From positions 1 to 33,910 of the forward strand of contig JAHJRI010000134.1 of the NCBI GenBank assembly GCA_018830885.1: a DNA stretch of 33,910 nucleotides, read 5' to 3'. The position numbers were made by a program, and so were the translations under genes. Origin of the DNA: a bacterium. GTDB taxonomy: Bacteria > SAR324 > XYD2-FULL-50-16. The notes beneath the pieces were generated by a model, which was not told the origin of the DNA, did not search any database, and was given only the letters and a program-made list of their open reading frames with translations. The first letter of the stretch is position 1; each line of letters starts with the position of its first letter. Shown here piece by piece: positions 1-9,479 of this stretch.

Positions 1-156
1 AAATCCGGCCCTTTCAGGGAATGATGGCTTATAGGGTCTGCCAATAATTGTAAATCTCTTTGTATTGTTTGACCTTTTACCCCTTACCTTGGCAACAAGG
101 GCCACTGTTGGCAGGGGCTAAGCTCAGGAGTTCTGAACTTGCTGACCATGCATCCG

Positions 157-579
157 CTAACCCGAAATTTTCTCGAGAAAGCCACTTTCGTTAATTCTAC
201 GATAATAACAACCGTGACGGGGTGTGCCACTGCTGTTCCTGGTATGGCAAGCACCCAGCCCGCGAAGCTTGACAAGATAGACGAGCGAGTTCTGTTCACA
301 ATTGACGCGGGTTTCAACCAGATCCAGATAGTCTCCGGAGGTGGCCCCCTTAATCCATAACTCCTTTCTGGAAGTGCTCCAGAAAGTCGCAACCTTCTCG
401 GCCAGAGCGTAAGTCAGGGCCTGCTGATTGACATAACCGATGATGAGGACCTCCAGGGTATCGATGTCCTGTGCAACTGCAGGGATAAGCGCTTCACCGC
501 ATTCAGCGACCCTGGAAATCTTGGTGAAGTCCAACCTGAGATGGGGTCCCTCTTCCAGATCAAAATGAGTATCGGACAT
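157..579 (-). CDS. hisI: Phosphoribosyl-AMP cyclohydrolase
   Basis: Opens the purine ring of phosphoribosyl-AMP, the third step of histidine biosynthesis, in the cytoplasm. The 140-residue protein has the family core: an ATFWSTSRKELWIKG-type segment near residue 65, TSGDYL just after it, a metal-binding NCEQN region where most homologues have DCD-type residues, then GACHT and a RHGCYYRRI end that supply the zinc cysteines. There is no HisE (pyrophosphohydrolase) domain, so this is the monofunctional form. It is last in a minus-strand series behind glyS, with a 154-bp gap and no clear Shine-Dalgarno sequence before the ATG. No other his gene is in the window. The family call is secure; the substituted metal-site residues are worth an alignment. 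Confidence 0.95.
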   Translation of the reverse strand: MSDTHFDLEEGPHLRLDFTKISRVAECGEALIPAVAQDIDTLEVLIIGYVNQQALTYALAEKVATFWSTSRKELWIKGATSGDYLDLVETRVNCEQNSLVYLVKLRGLGACHTRNSSGTPRHGCYYRRINESGFLEKISG

Positions 580-733
580 GATTCATTTTTCTGATTTCTG
601 TTTCACATTGGCTGCAGGAAAGAATGGACCTTTTCCCAGTCTGTTTTGCCCAAAAATGAGAGCGCTGTGCATCTCCCGATTGTCAACGCGCATCCAGGCC
701 AGGACAGTTCGGAAAACCTTAGCGGCCATCCGG

Positions 734-2122
734 TCAGGACAGTTTGTCCGACAGAAACGCCTGTAACTGGTCGACAGCGACTCTTTCCTGGGACATGCTG
801 TCCCGCTCCCGGACAGTGACTGAACTATCTTCAAGAGTGTCAAAGTCAATGGTCACACAAAAAGGGGTTCCAATCTCATCCTGACGGCGATATCGTTTGC
901 CGATGCTCTGTGACTCATCATAATCACAAACAAACCGGCCGGCGATTTTCTCAAAAATTTCCTGTGCGGGTTCTGAAAGTTTTTTGGAAAGGGGCAGAAA
1001 AGCCACCTGAACCGGTGCCATCCGCTTATCCAGCTTCAGGACAACCCGGGTTTCTCCACCCTCCAGGACCTCTTCTTCATAGGCATCCACAATAAACGCC
1101 AGTGCCAGACGATCTACCCCCAGTGCCGGTTCAATGACATGGGGCAGAAACTTTGCCCCGGTTGTTGGATCGGTATATTGCAGATCCTTTTTCGAATAGG
1201 TTTGATGCTGTGTCAGATCAAAATTTCCCCGGTGCGCAATCCCCCAGAGTTCTCCCCAGCCGAAAGGAAACCTGAAATCAATATCGGTTGTGGCACTGGA
1301 ATAGTGTGAGAGCTCCTGTGGACTGTGATCCCGCAGACGGATAGATGTCGCTTTCAAACCATAATTCAGGACCCATTGTTCACAGAAGGTTTTCCAATAA
1401 CCAAACAGTTCCAGGGACTGTTCCGGGTTGCAGAAATACTCCATCTCCATCTGCTCAAACTCCCGGGTCCGGAAAATGAAGTTTCCCGGCGTTATTTCAT
1501 TCCGAAATGATTTTCCCACCTGGGCGATTCCAAACGGCAGCTTTTTCCGGCTCGTTGTGACCACATTTCTGAAATTAACAAAAATGCCCTGTGCTGTCTC
1601 CGGACGCAGGTAAACCGCGGCAGAACTGTCTTCGGTCACTCCCTGATGGGTTTTAAACATGAGATTAAACTGGCGAATATCCGTAAAATCCTTCGCGCCA
1701 CAAACAGGACACTGAATATCCAGTTCAACGATTTTGCCCATTAATTCAGCATGACTCAAGCCTTCTACAACAACTGCCGGACTGTTCCGCTGTTCGAGGG
1801 TTTCCTCAATCAGTTTGTCCGCCCGATGCCTGTTTTTGCAGGATTTGCAGTCCATCAACGGATCCGAAAAGCCTCCCACATGTCCTGAAGCCTCCCAGAC
1901 TGTCGGGTTCATCATAATCGCACTATCAATTCCGACCACATCATGTCGGCTGCGGACAAAGGTGTCCCACCAGATCTTCTTGATATTGTTTTTCAATTCA
2001 ACACCCAGGGGACCGTAGTCCCATGAATTCGCCAGGCCACCGTATATTTCGGAACCCTGAAATACAAACCCCCTCCGTTTAGCGAGAGAGATGATCTTAT
2101 CCATTGTTACTGCCTGATCCAT
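734..2122 (-). CDS. glyS: Glycyl-tRNA synthetase, homodimeric class II type
   Basis: Charges tRNA-Gly with glycine. The 462-residue protein begins with the typical [22 protein letters not shown] stretch split by no insertion, followed by the YGPLG motif, a CKSCK...CPVCG zinc-ribbon-like insertion (about residues 92-140), RPETAQGIF and FRNEITP (class II motif 2), and a C-terminal anticodon-binding domain from about residue 365. This is the single-chain eukaryote/archaea-like (GlyRS1) form, not the alpha2beta2 GlyQ/GlyS form. The ATG at 2122 has only a weak ribosome site. An in-frame ATG at 2104, giving MDKII, has a better-spaced AGG and matches the usual family start, so it may be the true one. 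It lies 51 bp downstream of argS. Confidence 0.97.
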   Translation of the reverse strand: MDQAVTMDKIISLAKRRGFVFQGSEIYGGLANSWDYGPLGVELKNNIKKIWWDTFVRSRHDVVGIDSAIMMNPTVWEASGHVGGFSDPLMDCKSCKNRHRADKLIEETLEQRNSPAVVVEGLSHAELMGKIVELDIQCPVCGAKDFTDIRQFNLMFKTHQGVTEDSSAAVYLRPETAQGIFVNFRNVVTTSRKKLPFGIAQVGKSFRNEITPGNFIFRTREFEQMEMEYFCNPEQSLELFGYWKTFCEQWVLNYGLKATSIRLRDHSPQELSHYSSATTDIDFRFPFGWGELWGIAHRGNFDLTQHQTYSKKDLQYTDPTTGAKFLPHVIEPALGVDRLALAFIVDAYEEEVLEGGETRVVLKLDKRMAPVQVAFLPLSKKLSEPAQEIFEKIAGRFVCDYDESQSIGKRYRRQDEIGTPFCVTIDFDTLEDSSVTVRERDSMSQERVAVDQLQAFLSDKLS

Positions 2123-2173
2123 TATCTTTTTTGATTGATGGGTTAAAAACCAGCGATTCTCTTTGCTGCCAGA

Positions 2174-3931
2174 CTACATTTTTTCCAGCGCCGTAATCCC
2201 GAGAATCTGCAACGTCTTGTAAAGAACGCCTTTTACTGCCCGCGTCAGCGATATCCGTGCGCGGATGACTGTTTCGGCGTCTGCTTTCAGAATGGGGTGT
2301 TCATTGTAGAACTTGTTGTAGCCCCGGCAAAGCTCATAAATATAGGCACACAATACGGCCGGATTTCGCTCCGCAGCGCTCAATGCAATCGTATCCGGAA
2401 ATCGGGCCAATTGGACCAGCAGGGCGATCTCATCGGGATTCCAGTCGGTGTTGTCGAAGTCAATGTGCACCGGATCAAGTTCGGCTTTTCGCAAAAGACT
2501 GCAGATTCGGGCATGGGTGTACTGCAGGTAGGGGCCGGTCGCCCCGTCAAAAGAGAGGGACTCCTTCGGATTAAAGCTGATCTCCTTGACAGCGCTGGTT
2601 CTCAGGATAAAAAACCGGATAGCCGCCTGTCCGATGGCTTCCGCTGTCCGTTCAAGATCTTCCGACACCACCCCATCGGTATCCGTTGCCCTTTCCCTGA
2701 TTTCCAGCAAAGCCAGTGCCTTCATCTCATCCATCAGATCATCAAGGTCGACAACCGTCCCTTCCCGGGATTTCATCTTCCCTTCGGGCAGTGTGATCAT
2801 CCCGTAACTGATATGTTCGCAGCGATCTGCCCATGCGTATCCGAACCGGCCCAGGACCCGGAATAAAACCCGGAAGTGGTTGTCCTGTTCGTTCCCGACA
2901 ACAAACAGACAGCCATCCAGGTCATACTCATTGAATTTGGAAACCGTTGTATTGATATCCTGGGTGATGTACATGGAGGTTCCGTCCCCCCGCAGAAGAA
3001 TCTTTTTCCCCAGTTTGTCAGCTTCCAGGTCTATCGCCACAGCCCCGTTCGGCTCTTCGATGCAGATACCCTTTTCCAGGGCGGCAAGCACCAGTTCTCT
3101 TCCGCCCTGATACGTTTCACTTTCAAAATAGAACTTGTCAAAAGAGACATCCATCCGGTCATAGGTTGCCCGGAAGCCTTCCAGAACCCAACCGTTCAGC
3201 TTTTTCCAGAGTGCGATCGTATCCTGGTCTCCCGCTTCCCATTTCCGCAGCATCACCTGGACTTCCTGCAGAATCGTGGGATCTTCTTTCTCTTTGCGGT
3301 CATAGAGCACATAATACCCACCAACCAGCTTGTCCCCTTTTAACCCGGTGCTTTCAGGTGTTTCCCCGTGTCCCCATTTCTGATAAGCAAGCATGGATTT
3401 GCAGATATGGATGCCCCTGTCATTGACAAGATTCGCCTTAACAACCCGGTAACCGTTGTTTTTCAATAGTTCTGCAAGCACCGATCCCAGCAGATTGTTG
3501 CGGGCATGACCCAGATGCAGGGGCTTATTGGTGTTGGGAGATGAATATTCCAGCATCAATGTCCGGCCGGATCCTGATTCATTATCCCCGTAGCTGTCGT
3601 TGGAGATACAGGCCGGGATCAGCTCTTTTGCAAGGTATTGGGCATTGAAATAAAAATTGAGATAGGGACCGGAAGCCGTAACTTCCCTAAACAGGGATGA
3701 TTCCCCCCATTTTTCCGCCAGTACCGCTGCGATCAGCGGCGGGGCTTTTCTGGCAACTTTTGCCAGTGGGAAGCAGGCGAATGCCAGGTGTCCCATCTGA
3801 CTATCAGGGGGAACTTCAAATTTGAATTGAGAGGGATCCACACCCTGAATGCCGAACTCAGTCTGAAGCAGGTCAACTACTTTCTGGGTGATGGTTTCCT
3901 TAAAAAAGACGATGCTGTTGATTAAACCCAT
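2174..3931 (-). CDS. argS: Arginyl-tRNA synthetase
   Basis: Class I synthetase that attaches arginine to tRNA-Arg. The 585-residue length is normal. It shows an N-terminal Add-1 domain (residues about 1-100), the HIGH-type signature in PLHLGHARNN near residue 138, a KMSKS-equivalent KMKSREGT near residue 390, and the all-alpha anticodon-binding C-terminus starting at YLQYTHARI. It lies 51 bp upstream of glyS and 81 bp downstream of secF, all on the minus strand. Co-transcription is plausible but not shown. A short GC-rich hairpin at 3968-3983 in the secF-argS gap lacks a T-run and is unlikely to terminate transcription. Confidence 0.98.
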   Translation of the reverse strand: MGLINSIVFFKETITQKVVDLLQTEFGIQGVDPSQFKFEVPPDSQMGHLAFACFPLAKVARKAPPLIAAVLAEKWGESSLFREVTASGPYLNFYFNAQYLAKELIPACISNDSYGDNESGSGRTLMLEYSSPNTNKPLHLGHARNNLLGSVLAELLKNNGYRVVKANLVNDRGIHICKSMLAYQKWGHGETPESTGLKGDKLVGGYYVLYDRKEKEDPTILQEVQVMLRKWEAGDQDTIALWKKLNGWVLEGFRATYDRMDVSFDKFYFESETYQGGRELVLAALEKGICIEEPNGAVAIDLEADKLGKKILLRGDGTSMYITQDINTTVSKFNEYDLDGCLFVVGNEQDNHFRVLFRVLGRFGYAWADRCEHISYGMITLPEGKMKSREGTVVDLDDLMDEMKALALLEIRERATDTDGVVSEDLERTAEAIGQAAIRFFILRTSAVKEISFNPKESLSFDGATGPYLQYTHARICSLLRKAELDPVHIDFDNTDWNPDEIALLVQLARFPDTIALSAAERNPAVLCAYIYELCRGYNKFYNEHPILKADAETVIRARISLTRAVKGVLYKTLQILGITALEKM

Positions 3932-4012
3932 TCTGATACGATCCGCTTTCTCTTCGGCTGGGGGTGGTCCCCGCGAGAGGGGATGAGTGCACGGGGCTCT
4001 GCCTGGCTCAGG

Positions 4013-4990
4013 TTATTTAACCCGTTTTCTTTTTGTAAAAAGCTGCTGGACCCGGTCCCTGTTCTGGATTAACACGCGATAAAACATCGTTTTTGAAAAA
4101 TTGTCGGGATCAAAATACATAACCACCGGGCTGGCCACAAATACAGATGAATAGGTACCCACCACCAGACCGATCAACATGGCAAAGGCAAAATCGTGAA
4201 TAATGTCCCCGCCCAAAACAAACAGAGCAAAGACGACCAGAAACGTTGTGAAGGAAGTCAGGATCGTACGACTGAGGGTTTCATTGATACTCAGATTGAT
4301 CACCTCTTCCAGGGGACGTTTGGGAAAACGGGCGGTGTTCTCACGAATCCTGTCGAAGACAATGATGGTGTCATTCAATGAATAACCGATAATCGTCAGA
4401 ACAGCAGCGACAATTGTCAGCGTGAACTCCTTTTCCACGAACACAAATATCCCCAGCGTGATCAACACATCATGAAAAAGAGCCACCACCGCACCGATCC
4501 CATAACGGGGCTTGAAACGAAACCCGATATAGATCAGGATCCCGGCAAGACAATATAAAGCTGCCTCAACCGCTTTTGTCTTTAATTGATCCCCCACTTT
4601 CGGACCCACCGATTCATTCCTGCGAATCGTAAACCCCTTATAGGATTTACTCAAAATGGTATGAACCAGATTTGCCAGTTTATCGGACTTGTCGCTCATG
4701 GATTCTTCTGACAGGGTGACAATGACCTCGTTGTCAACCTCTTCCCCAAATGTCGTGATACTGACACTGGTGCTGAGTTCCCGTTGAAAAAGGTCCCGGA
4801 TGGTCCCGAGGTCCGGTTTCTCCTGGAATTTAATCTGAATCAGGGTCCCACCTCTGAAATCGATACCGTATGTCAGGCCCTTCACAGCCAGCCCGACAAT
4901 TGCAGCAAGCACCAGAATGCTTGAAATAAAAATGGAGATCTTCCTTTTTCCAAGAATATCCCACTGGGGTGTGGTTTTAAATATCTTCAT
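4013..4990 (-). CDS. secF: Preprotein translocase subunit SecF
   Basis: Inner-membrane partner of SecD that uses the proton gradient to complete Sec-dependent export. The 325-residue protein has one N-terminal membrane segment, the GIDFRGGTLIQIKF signature near residue 43, a small periplasmic domain, then five more membrane segments beginning near residue 140. The conserved SLNDTIIVFDRIREN loop is near residue 205. An AGG lies seven bases before the ATG. The gene starts 8 bp after the secD stop, so the pair is an operon and probably translationally linked. Confidence 0.98.
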   Translation of the reverse strand: MKIFKTTPQWDILGKRKISIFISSILVLAAIVGLAVKGLTYGIDFRGGTLIQIKFQEKPDLGTIRDLFQRELSTSVSITTFGEEVDNEVIVTLSEESMSDKSDKLANLVHTILSKSYKGFTIRRNESVGPKVGDQLKTKAVEAALYCLAGILIYIGFRFKPRYGIGAVVALFHDVLITLGIFVFVEKEFTLTIVAAVLTIIGYSLNDTIIVFDRIRENTARFPKRPLEEVINLSINETLSRTILTSFTTFLVVFALFVLGGDIIHDFAFAMLIGLVVGTYSSVFVASPVVMYFDPDNFSKTMFYRVLIQNRDRVQQLFTKRKRVK

Positions 4991-4998
4991 TATTCAAC

Positions 4999-7032
4999 CT
5001 AAATTGAAATTTTGTCGAGTCGTGCTTTTCTCAGGTATACCATCTCAAAAAGCAGACGACCCACCACAATGCTGGTAAACATGCTGGCGGCAATACCGAT
5101 GGAGAGTGTAATAGCAAATCCTCTGATGGGACCGGTTCCAAACTGAATAAGAACGATTGCGGCCAGAATGGTGGTGATATTCGAATCCAGAATGGTGATG
5201 GTCGCTTTTTGAAATCCGGTATTGACTGCTGTCCGAATGGGACTGCCCCGACCAATTTCTTCACGGATTCTTTCAAATATCAGAACATTGGCATCAACAG
5301 CCATCCCGATGGTCAGAATGATACCCGCCATCCCCGGCAGGGTCAGGGTGGCCTGAAAATAAGCCAGAGCTGCCCCTATCAACAGGAGATTGAAGAAAAG
5401 GGCCGCCACCGAAAATAATCCCGCAACATTATAGTAGATGATCATAAACACCACGACAGTCATAAAACCCAGCGCCAGGGCAACCATCGATTTCTTGATG
5501 GAATCGAGCCCGAGGGAGGGACCGACCGTTCGTTCCTCGTTGATGACGATGGGCGCCGGCAGCGCCCCGGATCTCAATACCAGTGCCAGTTCCGTCGCAT
5601 CCTCCGGAGTAAAACTGCCGCTGATCTGCGCCTCTCCACCGGCAATCTCTTCGTTGATACGCGGTGCGGACTGTACCTTCCCGTCTAGTACGATAGCCAG
5701 CTGGCGCCCCACATTATTGCGGGTGATCTCGGCAAACTGTTCTTTTCCCTGGTCGTCCAGAGACAGGCTGACATAGGCTGCCCCCGTGGTTGGTAAAAAT
5801 CCGACCCGACTGTCCCGAACCCGATTTCCCTGCAACTGAATTTTTTTCTCCAGCAGGTAGGGCCGAGTGGAAAGCACCTCTTTTGTTGTTGGATCACGAA
5901 TCTCTTCATACATGACCACCTGATCCTTTCCGGGATTTTCAACGGATCCTTCTGCAGCGACCAGTTGAAAATTGAGCACAGCGACAGTACCGATGACGCG
6001 TCTGGCCTGATCCGGATCAGTCAGCCCGGGTAATTGAATAATGATCGAATCAGAATCCACACCCCGCAGCTGAATCGACGGTTCCTTGACACCCAGCTGA
6101 TCAATCCGGTTACGAATCGTCTCCAGTGCCTGTTCAATGGCTCTCTTTTTGATCCGCTTGATCTCATCCGATTTCAATGTTATCAGAAAGCCGTTATCCT
6201 CAGTGGTGACATCGTAGTTCCGCTCCAAAAGGCGCTTATATGCGTCCCCGGTCAGTTCAAATCTCTCATCCGGTTCCAGCTGGACCTCGATCTCCGTCTC
6301 ACTGATCCGCGCAACACTTTCGTAATTCACATTATCGTTGATCAGATTATCCTCAAGCTCTTCCGACAAGCGATCCAGTATGGAAATCACCACTTCATCC
6401 ACCTTGACCCCGATATCCTGATACATCCCGCCCTGAAGATCCAGTCCAAGGCTGATCACGTTCTCCATCGGTTTTTCGCGGGTCAGGTACAGGTTCTGTT
6501 CCCCCCGGTAGGAGAGCTCGTAGTCGTTCCCCAAAAAGGTCTTCATCGGTTCTGCCAGGTTGGACAAACGGTTTCCCTCTCCGACCTCAAAAACGATAAC
6601 CCCGAGGCGCTCATCAATACGAATGTCTTTGATTTTTCGCGCGTTTGTAAGCAGACCATTGATTTGATTGGCGATATCTGAAATAAAGACATCCTTGTCC
6701 GCCGACTCTTTCAGTTTCAGAAAGATGCTATTGCCTTCCTCCTCGACAGTGAAGTTATCTTTCAAGATTTTCTTCAGAATCGGATGATTTCCCGGGAAAA
6801 CCTGGCCTTCTTCCACCAGCAACCGTATCCGATTCTGCTTCACCTCAACCAGGGCAAGCTGCATTTTTTTCAAGGGTGCCATGATCTGCTGCATCCTTTG
6901 CAACTGCGTTTCAATTTTCTGCTGCTTTACGGAATCTTCCACCGGCATATAGGTCCGGATGGTCGGAATATCCATTACTATCGCAATTATCAGCACGGCC
7001 AGTATGGCAAGACCTTTCCACGGGATTTTCAT
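4999..7032 (-). CDS. secD: Preprotein translocase subunit SecD, enlarged N-terminal periplasmic region
   Basis: Large subunit of the SecDF export motor. At 677 residues it is longer than the roughly 615 residues of E. coli SecD. It has TM1 (about residues 8-24), the LGLDLQGGMY signature only at about residue 194-203, the P1 head and base, LPGLTDPDQARRVIG, the conserved GSFTPEDATELALVLRSGALPAP region, and five C-terminal membrane segments with the AVDANVLIFERIREE loop. The extra length lies between TM1 and LGLDLQGG. That region looks like two successive small alpha/beta units (roughly residues 60-115 and 120-185) where E. coli has one. It sits between yajC (37-bp gap) and secF (8-bp gap). Confidence 0.97.
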   Translation of the reverse strand: MKIPWKGLAILAVLIIAIVMDIPTIRTYMPVEDSVKQQKIETQLQRMQQIMAPLKKMQLALVEVKQNRIRLLVEEGQVFPGNHPILKKILKDNFTVEEEGNSIFLKLKESADKDVFISDIANQINGLLTNARKIKDIRIDERLGVIVFEVGEGNRLSNLAEPMKTFLGNDYELSYRGEQNLYLTREKPMENVISLGLDLQGGMYQDIGVKVDEVVISILDRLSEELEDNLINDNVNYESVARISETEIEVQLEPDERFELTGDAYKRLLERNYDVTTEDNGFLITLKSDEIKRIKKRAIEQALETIRNRIDQLGVKEPSIQLRGVDSDSIIIQLPGLTDPDQARRVIGTVAVLNFQLVAAEGSVENPGKDQVVMYEEIRDPTTKEVLSTRPYLLEKKIQLQGNRVRDSRVGFLPTTGAAYVSLSLDDQGKEQFAEITRNNVGRQLAIVLDGKVQSAPRINEEIAGGEAQISGSFTPEDATELALVLRSGALPAPIVINEERTVGPSLGLDSIKKSMVALALGFMTVVVFMIIYYNVAGLFSVAALFFNLLLIGAALAYFQATLTLPGMAGIILTIGMAVDANVLIFERIREEIGRGSPIRTAVNTGFQKATITILDSNITTILAAIVLIQFGTGPIRGFAITLSIGIAASMFTSIVVGRLLFEMVYLRKARLDKISI

Positions 7033-7069
7033 GGCTTCGTTTTAAGAATTTATTGTTGGAAGCATTCGC

Positions 7070-7435
7070 TTATGGCTTTTCTGCGGGCTCTTCGGTTACC
7101 TGCTTTGAAGGACTGCTCTTGATGACATCGGCGATCTGGTTTTTTTGAATCTTGATGATTGTTTTATCAGCAATTTCAAGCAGCATGTAATCCTTGTCAT
7201 CGAAATACTTATTGATTTTTCCATGAATACCGGAGGCCGTCACAACTTGATCACCCTTCTGCATGGAACCGATCATTTCACGGTGTTTTTTGGCTTTTTT
7301 CTGTTGCGGTCGAATAACCAGAAGAAAAAAAATCAGGAAAATCGCACCAAATAAAACAAATTGCCCCATCATCCCCGGACTGCTTCCGCCAGATTGAGGT
7401 GACATCGCATATAAATCAGGTATGATCGAAAACAT
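7070..7435 (-). CDS. yajC: Sec translocon accessory protein YajC
   Basis: Single-pass membrane protein that associates with SecDF. The 121-residue protein has a short N-terminus, one hydrophobic segment (QFVLFGAIFLIFFLLVIRPQ, about residues 25-44), the family signature RPQQKKAKKHREMI, and a small cytosolic beta domain with QKGDQVVTASGIHGKI. The tail is rich in Glu, Pro and Lys. A strong AGGAG lies eight bases before the ATG. It is the first gene of the minus-strand block; a TATAAT-like box at 7491-7496 lies about 55 bp upstream. Confidence 0.97.
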   Translation of the reverse strand: MFSIIPDLYAMSPQSGGSSPGMMGQFVLFGAIFLIFFLLVIRPQQKKAKKHREMIGSMQKGDQVVTASGIHGKINKYFDDKDYMLLEIADKTIIKIQKNQIADVIKSSPSKQVTEEPAEKP

Positions 7436-7490
7436 AATTCTACTCCTGCTGTTATGATTTTAGTTCTTTTGAGAGAAAGACGATTGGAAT

Positions 7491-7496
7491 ATTATA
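7491..7496 (-). promoter_or_regulatory. Possible -10 box upstream of yajC
   Basis: The minus strand reads TATAAT exactly here, about 55 bp before the yajC ATG. No good -35 hexamer is found 16-18 bp upstream. It is a candidate promoter element for the yajC-secD-secF-argS-glyS block, based on sequence match only. Confidence 0.35.
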
Positions 7497-7662
7497 GATC
7501 CGGATTGAAGATTCGCTGGAGGATCAAATAACCAAGGTATCACTTACGATTACCTTTGATTGCAGATAACCGTCAACCCAAAACTGTATATCTGATTCAG
7601 GTTACTGATTTTGCTCAAACCTGTCCCCCTGGAACACTCTTTTAAGTTTTAGGTCAAACACA

Positions 7663-7851
7663 GGCAACGGGGGTACACCAAATATGTGTGGGTACCTGTA
7701 AGCGGAAAGAGGTTGTTTGTTCAGAAAACCTTGGAAGCCAGGGATGGATTCCAGGAGCTCCAAGGATGGATGCATGCGTTTTTCTGAATAAATAACCTCT
7801 TGAAGCAGTTATGATCACATACCCACATGTTTTTGGTGCACCCGGCAACGG
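7663..7851. mobile_element. MITE-like palindromic element with 8-bp target-site duplication
   Basis: A 173-bp insert (7671-7843) is flanked by an exact 8-bp direct repeat, GGCAACGG, at 7663-7670 and 7844-7851. The insert ends are imperfect inverted repeats: left starts GGGTACACC, right (reverse complement) starts GGGTGCACC, with 20 of 24 terminal bases matching. Inside, 7707-7728 is the inverted repeat of 7780-7801 (20 of 22, the two differences allowing G-U pairs on one strand). CCTTGGA (7729-7735) pairs with TCCAAGG (7759-7765). The element could therefore fold into one long hairpin. It has no coding capacity, as expected of a non-autonomous element mobilised in trans. An 8-bp duplication fits families such as ISL3 or IS66, but the parent element cannot be named from this window. 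Confidence 0.75.
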
Positions 7852-7994
7852 TCCTGTCTGTACACTTGATAGTGAACCGTGTATAAGAAATTATCACCTG
7901 AGATTAAAAAAACCGGATCACCTGAACCAACCTGTCGCGTAAAACCGCTTCAGTGATCCACCGGCATCCGTTAAACCATCTAGGAGATAACTCT

Positions 7995-9479
7995 ATGGCA
8001 AGAACCATTATGGCATTGGATCAGGGAACCAGCAGCTCCCGGACGGTTCTCTTTGATGAGAGAGGAAAAGTCATCGCAACCGCCAGCCAGCCATTCGATT
8101 CAATCTTTCCCAAACCGGGTTGGGTGGAACAGAATCCTGAAACCATCTGGCAATCCCAGAAAAAAACCATCACGGATGTATTGTCAATATCAAAGCGAAC
8201 CATGGCGGATATCACGGCCATTGGGATCACCAATCAAAGAGAAACGGTCATTGCCTGGAACACGTCAACCGGAGAGGCTGTTGGGAATGCGATTGTCTGG
8301 CAGTGCCGGCGGACCGCATCCTTCTGTGATGAGCTTAAAAAAGAGGGATTTGAGGAGCAAATCCGTCTTAAAACCGGTCTGGTTGCCGATCCCTACTTTT
8401 CCGGGACCAAGATCCGCTGGATGTTGAAAGAGAACCCCAGGATCCGGGCGCTGGCTGATCAAGGCCATCTGGCCTTTGGAACCGTTGACAGCTGGTTGAT
8501 CTGGAAACTGTCGGGCGGAAAAACCCATGTCACAGACGCCTCCAATGCATCCCGGACCCTGCTGTACAATATTTTCGACAACCGCTGGGACGAGGAGATT
8601 ATCGAGCGTCTTGAAATTCCGATGGCAACGCTTCCCGAAGTCTGTGACAGCAGCGGCATCATTGCAACCACCGATACATCTGAATGGGGTGCCGCAACGC
8701 CTATTGCCGGTATCGCTGGTGATCAGCAGGCCGCGCTTTTCGGTCAGGCATGTTTCGAAACGGGTATGGCAAAGAACACCTATGGTACGGGCTGTTTTCT
8801 TCTGGTGAATACCGGTGAGCAGCCGGTGCGATCTCAACATGGCCTTCTGACAACCATAGCCTGGAAGATCGATGGGAAAACATCCTACGCCCTCGAGGGA
8901 TCAACCTTTATCGCCGGAGCACTCGTCCAGTGGCTGCGGGATAAACTTGAGCTGTTCCCGAATGCAGCAGATACTGAGGCCATGGCAAATGCTGTTGACG
9001 ACAGTGGCGGCGTGTATATTGTACCTGCATTTGTCGGTCTGGGGGCTCCATACTGGGATCCATATGCCCGTGGAACGATAATCGGCCTGACACGGGATAC
9101 CAACAAGAATCATATCGCCCGGGCAGCGCTGGAAGCTATTGCTTACCAGTCATGGGATCTGGTCAATGCCATGGTCCAGGATACCGGCAACCCTCTCAAA
9201 CTGTTGCGGGTGGATGGGGGCGCCACAGCCAACAACTTCCTGTGTCAGTTCCAGGCCAATATTCTGAATCTGGCCGTCAGCCGGCCTAAAATCATTGAGA
9301 CAACAGCCATGGGCGCCGCATTTCTGGCAGGATTGGCAACCGGCGTCTGGAATTCTCTCGACCAGATTCAGTCCATGTGGCAGGAAGATCACCGGTTTGC
9401 TCCGCAACAGGAACAGAACGAGATCGATAGGCTGTTGAAAGGCTGGCATGAAGCCATCGCGCGTACACGAAGCTCATGA
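7995..9479 (+). CDS. glpK: Glycerol kinase
   Basis: Phosphorylates glycerol to sn-glycerol 3-phosphate with ATP. The 494-residue protein of the FGGY family starts at an ATG preceded by TAGGAGAT (about eight bases away), giving MARTIMALDQGTSSSR. An upstream in-frame ATG at 7953 would add 14 residues but lacks a ribosome site. Visible motifs are the phosphate-binding ALDQGTSSSRTVLFD, NQRETVIAW, GIAGDQQAALFGQ, YGTGCFLL near residue 262, and the second ATPase-fold signature LRVDGGATANNFL near residue 403. There is no glpF or glpD beside it; it stands alone, with a MITE-like element directly upstream that could influence its expression. Confidence 0.97.
   Translation: MARTIMALDQGTSSSRTVLFDERGKVIATASQPFDSIFPKPGWVEQNPETIWQSQKKTITDVLSISKRTMADITAIGITNQRETVIAWNTSTGEAVGNAIVWQCRRTASFCDELKKEGFEEQIRLKTGLVADPYFSGTKIRWMLKENPRIRALADQGHLAFGTVDSWLIWKLSGGKTHVTDASNASRTLLYNIFDNRWDEEIIERLEIPMATLPEVCDSSGIIATTDTSEWGAATPIAGIAGDQQAALFGQACFETGMAKNTYGTGCFLLVNTGEQPVRSQHGLLTTIAWKIDGKTSYALEGSTFIAGALVQWLRDKLELFPNAADTEAMANAVDDSGGVYIVPAFVGLGAPYWDPYARGTIIGLTRDTNKNHIARAALEAIAYQSWDLVNAMVQDTGNPLKLLRVDGGATANNFLCQFQANILNLAVSRPKIIETTAMGAAFLAGLATGVWNSLDQIQSMWQEDHRFAPQQEQNEIDRLLKGWHEAIARTRSS

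Larger units (their letters stand above)
7436..7994. other. Intergenic region between yajC and glpK
   Basis: This 559-bp gap separates divergently transcribed yajC and glpK. It holds a -10 candidate for yajC (7491-7496), a small hairpin with AAGGTA (7534-7539) pairing to TACCTT (7551-7556), and the MITE-like palindrome at 7663-7851. The glpK ribosome site ends the gap. No other gene was recognised. Confidence 0.7.

Noticed and set aside
681..686. Minus-strand TTGACA before hisI considered as a promoter
   Set aside because: No -10-like hexamer 16-18 bp downstream.
2297..2866. 189-codon open frame opposite argS
   Set aside because: Entirely antisense to a clear argS; low-complexity shadow frame with no family features.
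3968..3983. TCCCC/GGGGA hairpin between secF and argS considered as a terminator
   Set aside because: Five-base stem with no T-run on either strand.
6034..6681. 215-codon open frame opposite secD
   Set aside because: Antisense shadow of the SecD periplasmic region, no known features.
7866..7887. TTGATA and TATAAG before glpK considered as a promoter
   Set aside because: The spacer is only 10 bp, far too short for sigma70.
8265..8840. 191-codon open frame opposite glpK
   Set aside because: Antisense shadow of glpK with no domain or ribosome site.
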